Source: Viola odorata (Eukaryota; Streptophyta; Magnoliopsida; Malpighiales; Violaceae). Taken from it: a stretch of DNA of 64,000 bases. Location of the stretch: assembly GCA_963691705.1 (NCBI GenBank), contig OY829537.1, forward strand, positions 40,303,514 through 40,367,513. The letters are read 5' to 3'. Under the pieces are notes generated by a model. It searched no databases and was not told the DNA's origin. It saw nothing but the letters and a program-made list of their open reading frames with translations. The translations under genes were made by a program, and so were the position numbers. Below, one piece after another: positions 61,299 through 64,000 of this stretch; the first letter of the stretch is position 1, and every line of letters starts with the position of its first letter.

Positions 61299-64000
61299 AT
61301 ATCCGGGCGAGGCTATCGTAGGCACGGATGCTGATGTAGAAATGTAAAGGTATTCAGGCGAGGCTATCGCAGTCACGGATGCTGATGCAGAAATGTAAAG
61401 GTATCCGGGCGAGGTTGTCGCAGTCACGGATACTGATACAGAAAAGTAAAGGAATCCGGGCGAGGCTATCGCAGTCACGGACGCTGATGCAGAAATGTAA
61501 AGGAATCCGAGCGAGGCTATCGTAGTCACGGATACTGATACAGAAAAGTAAAGGAATCCGGGCGAGGCTATCGTAGGCACGGATGCTGATGTAGAAATGT
61601 AAAGGTATTCAGGCGAGGCTATCGCAGTCACGGACGCTGATGCAGAAATGTAAAGATATCCGGGCGAGGCTGTCGCAGTCACTGATAGTGATACAGAAAA
61701 GTAAAGGAACCCGGGTGAGGCTATCGCCGTCACGGACGCTGATGCAGAAATGTAAAGGTACTCAGGCGCGGCTATCGCAGTCACGGACGCTGATGCAGAA
61801 ATGTAAAGGTATCCGGGCGAGGCTAGCGCAATCACGGATCCTGATGAAGAAAATAAAGGTATTCGGGCGAGGCTATCGCAGTCACGGACGCTGATGCAGA
61901 AATGTAAAGGTATCCGGGCGAGGCTATCGTAGTCACGGATGCTGATGTAGAAATGTAAAGGTATACAGGACAGGCTATCGCAGTCACGTACGCTGATGCA
62001 GAAATGTAAAGGTATCTGGGCGAGGCTGTCGCAGTCACGGATACTGATACAGAAATGTAAAGGTATCCGGGCGAGGCTTTCGCAGTCACGGACGCTGATG
62101 CAGAAATGTAAAGGTATCCGGGCGAGGCTAGCGCAATCATGGATCTTGATGAAGAAAATAAAGGTATCCGGGCGAGGCTATCGCAGTCACGGACAATGAT
62201 GCAGAAATGTAAAGATATCCGGGCGAGGCTATCGTAGTCACGGATGCTGATGTAGAAATGTAAACGTATTCAGGCGAGGCTATCGCAGTCACGGACGCTG
62301 ATGCAGAAATGTAAAGGTATCCGGGCGAGGCTATCGTAGTCACGGATACTGATACAGAAATGTAAAGGTATCCGGGCAAGACTTTCGCAGTCACGGACGC
62401 TGATGCAGAAATGTAAAAGTATCCGGGCGAGGCTGTCGCAGTCACTGATACTGATACAGAAAAGTAAAGGAATCCGGGTGAGGCTATCGCCGTCAAGGAC
62501 GCTGATGCAGAAATGTAAAGGTACTCAGGCGCGGCTATCGCAGTCATGGACGCTGATGCAGAAATGTAAAGGTATCCGGGCGAGGCTATCGCAGTCACGG
62601 ACACTGATGCAGAAATGTAAAGGTATCCGGGCGAGGCTATCGTAGTCACGGATGCTGATGTAGAAATGTAAAGGTATTCAGGCGAGGCTATCGCAGTCAC
62701 GTACGCTGATGCAGAAATGTAAAGGAATCCGGGCGAGGCTATCGTAGTCACGGATACTGATACAGAAAAGTAAAGGAATCCGGGCGAGGCTATCGTAGGC
62801 AAGGATGCTGATGTAGAAATGTAAAGGTATTCAGGCGAGGCTATCGCAGTCACGGACGCTGATGCAGAAATGTAAAGGTATCCGGGCGAGGTTGTCGCAG
62901 TCACGGATACTGATACAGAAAAGTAAAGGAATCCGGGCGAGGCTATCGCAGTCACGGACGCTGATGCAGAAATGTAAAGGAATCCGAGCGAGGCTATCGT
63001 AGTCACGGATACTGATACAGAAAAGTAAAGGAATCCGGGCGAGGCTATCGTAGTCACGGATACTGATACACAAAAGTAAAGGAATCCGGGCGAGGCTATC
63101 GTAGTCACGGATGCTGATGTAGAAATGTAAAGGTATTCAGGCGAGGCTATCGCAGTCACGGACGCTGATGCAGAAATGTAAAGGTATCCGGGCGAGGCTG
63201 TCGCAGTCACGGATACTGATACAGAAAAGTAAAGGATTCCGGGCGAGGCTATCGCAATCACGGACGCTGATGCAGAAATGTAAAGGTATCCGGGCGAGGC
63301 TAGCGCAATCATGGATCTTGATGAAGAAAATAAAGGTATCCGGGCGAGGCTATCGCAGTCACGGACAATGATGCAGAAATGTAAAGATATCCGGGCGAGG
63401 CTATCGTAGTCACGGATGCTGATGTAGAAATGTAAAGGTATTCAGGCGAGGCTATCGCAGTCACGGATACTGATACAGAAAAGTAAAGGAATCCGGGCGA
63501 GGCTATCGTAGGCACGGATGCTGATGTAGAAATGTAAAGGTATTCAGGCGAGGCTATCGCAGTCACGGACGCTGATGCAGAAATGTAAAGGTATCCGGGC
63601 GAGGTTGTCGCAGTCACGGATACTGATACAGAAAAGTAAAGGAATCCGGGCGAGGCTATCGCAGTCACGGACGCTGATGCAAAAATGTAAAGGAATCCGA
63701 GCGAGGCTATCGTAGTCACGGATACTGATACAGAAAAGTAAAGGAATCCGGGCGAGGCTATCGTAGGCACGGATGCTGATGTAGAAATGTAAAGGTATTC
63801 AGGCGAGGCTATCGCAGTCACGGACGCTGATGCAGAAATGTAAAGGTATCCGGGCGAGGTTGTCGCAGTCACGGATACAGATACAGAAAAGTAAAGGAAT
63901 CCGGGCGAGGCTATCGCAGTCACGGACGCTGATGCAGAAATGTAAAGGAATCCGAGCGAGGCTATCGTAGTCACGGATACTGATACAGAAAAGTAAAGGA
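61221..64000 (+). repeat. Right-zone duplicate, part 3 of copy 2 (cut by window end)
   Basis: Partner of 51,600-54,429, still matching at the last base, so the duplicate continues beyond the window. The last 688 bases after J = 63,312 contain no F monomer. Confidence 0.83.

Larger units (their letters stand above)
55..63334 (+). repeat. Complete set of 111 short (50-bp) F monomers
   Basis: Each F runs from J-27 to J+22, where J is the base just before GGATC. J = 82, 1203, 1406, 1864, 3138, 3443, 3697, 4359, 4664, 5122, 6702, 7007, 7261, 7719, 9553, 9858, 10316, 11437, 11640, 12098, 13831, 14034, 14492, 15766, 16071, 16325, 16987, 17292, 17750, 19330, 19431, 19736, 19990, 20448, 21058, 21567, 23045, 23350, 23604, 24062, 24724, 25233, 25895, 26353, 26862, 27983, 28288, 28950, 29612, 29968, 30477, 31853, 32311, 33228, 33533, 34195, 34857, 35213, 35722, 36384, 36638, 37096, 37758, 37961, 38470, 39132, 39386, 39844, 40506, 40811, 41167, 41676, 42338, 42592, 43050, 43712, 44221, 44679, 45290, 45799, 46257, 47174, 47479, 47733, 48395, 48700, 49158, 49361, 51094, 51399, 52214, 52519, 52977, 53741, 54556, 54759, 55115, 55879, 56184, 56438, 57100, 57405, 58832, 59137, 59391, 60614, 60919, 61173, 61835, 62140, 63312. 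Every gap is n x 51 - 1, except 7719-9553 and 20448-21058 (n x 51 - 2). Confidence 0.93.
1..64000 (+). repeat. 51-bp satellite DNA array filling the whole window
   Basis: Head-to-tail copies of a 51-bp unit run from the first to the last base, about 1,257 in all. Each unit begins near GGTATCCGGGCGAGG, continues through GCAGTCACGGACGCTGATGC and ends AGAAATGTAAA. All copies have the same orientation and I saw no inverted unit. Types differ at a few fixed positions (mainly unit positions 3, 5-8, 11-13, 18-22, 28-33, 38-40 and 46). There is no intervening unique sequence, so no stretch holds a gene. Satellites are non-coding tandem repeats that evolve by unequal exchange and conversion; large ones usually lie in heterochromatin. 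A centromeric role is possible but nothing here shows it. Both ends are cut inside the repeat: the first 78 bases match 10,235-10,312. Confidence 0.99.
46504..64000 (+). repeat. Right zone of the array
   Basis: Lacks the TTTAAA variant and 10-monomer gaps, and returns to the 6-5-13-6 pattern of the left zone. It consists mainly of two diverged copies of an 8-9 kb segment (about 46,983-54,429 and 55,688-64,000). Their offset changes in whole-monomer steps: 8,705, then 8,095, then 9,621, then 9,571. Confidence 0.8.

Noticed and set aside
1..64000. CRISPR array
   Set aside because: There are no unique spacers; adjacent units differ by a few substitutions only, and the repeat is contiguous.
1..64000. 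CENP-B box or other proof of centromere identity
   Set aside because: I looked for a TTCGnnnnAnnCGGG pattern. The nearest, CTTTCGCAGTCACGG, lacks the required spacing and bases. Centromere function remains possible but unsupported.
1..64000. Array-wide nucleosome phasing, since 3 x 51 = 153 and 4 x 51 = 204 bp
   Set aside because: The arithmetic is suggestive, but nothing in the sequence singles out every third or fourth monomer; F gaps of 5, 6, 7, 9, 10 and 13 do not follow such a rule.

Overview
The whole 64,000-base window is one tandem satellite array. The repeat unit is 51 bp and every copy points the same way. I found no single-copy DNA, protein-coding gene, RNA gene, transposon or CRISPR array, and the array runs off both ends of the window. 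A gene-free satellite of this size with higher-order structure points to a eukaryotic genome (centromeric, pericentromeric, subtelomeric or heterochromatic DNA). Nothing in the sequence identifies the species, and I do not recognise the monomer.

Unit: the commonest monomer (exact copies at 3720-3770 and 3771-3821) has 28 G/C of 51 and five CpGs. A handful of monomer types (A-G below) differ at fixed diagnostic positions. One type, F, is 50 bp long because of a one-base deletion. There are 111 F monomers, and they act as a ruler. All 110 gaps between neighbouring F monomers equal n x 51 - 1 bp, except two that are one base shorter because of one inherited deletion. This gives exactly 1,242 units between the first and last F. 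All other growth and loss in 63 kb has therefore been in whole monomers.

Layout: (1) Left zone, 1 to about 20,850: two copies of one large segment, offset first by 10,234 bp, then 12,628 (after an exact 2,394-bp tandem duplication), then 12,729 (after a 101-bp insertion next to a recombinant patch). (2) Central zone, about 20,855-46,503: enriched in 10- and 13-monomer blocks. It carries a private TTTAAA variant found 12 times, always 119 bases after an F reference base. It includes three successive 2.7-3.2 kb higher-order cycles (36,384-44,221) and an exact 1,578-bp tandem duplication. (3) Right zone, 46,504-64,000: two diverged copies of an 8-9 kb segment, with a nested 1,782-bp tandem duplication.

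Coding potential: 51 is divisible by 3 and the consensus lacks stops in several frames, so long open frames appear throughout, up to 595 codons on the minus strand. I treat them as by-products of the repeat. They break at every 50-bp monomer, several frames are open at once, and type differences change amino acids freely. All boundaries and identities were judged by eye; segment edges are good to about one monomer.
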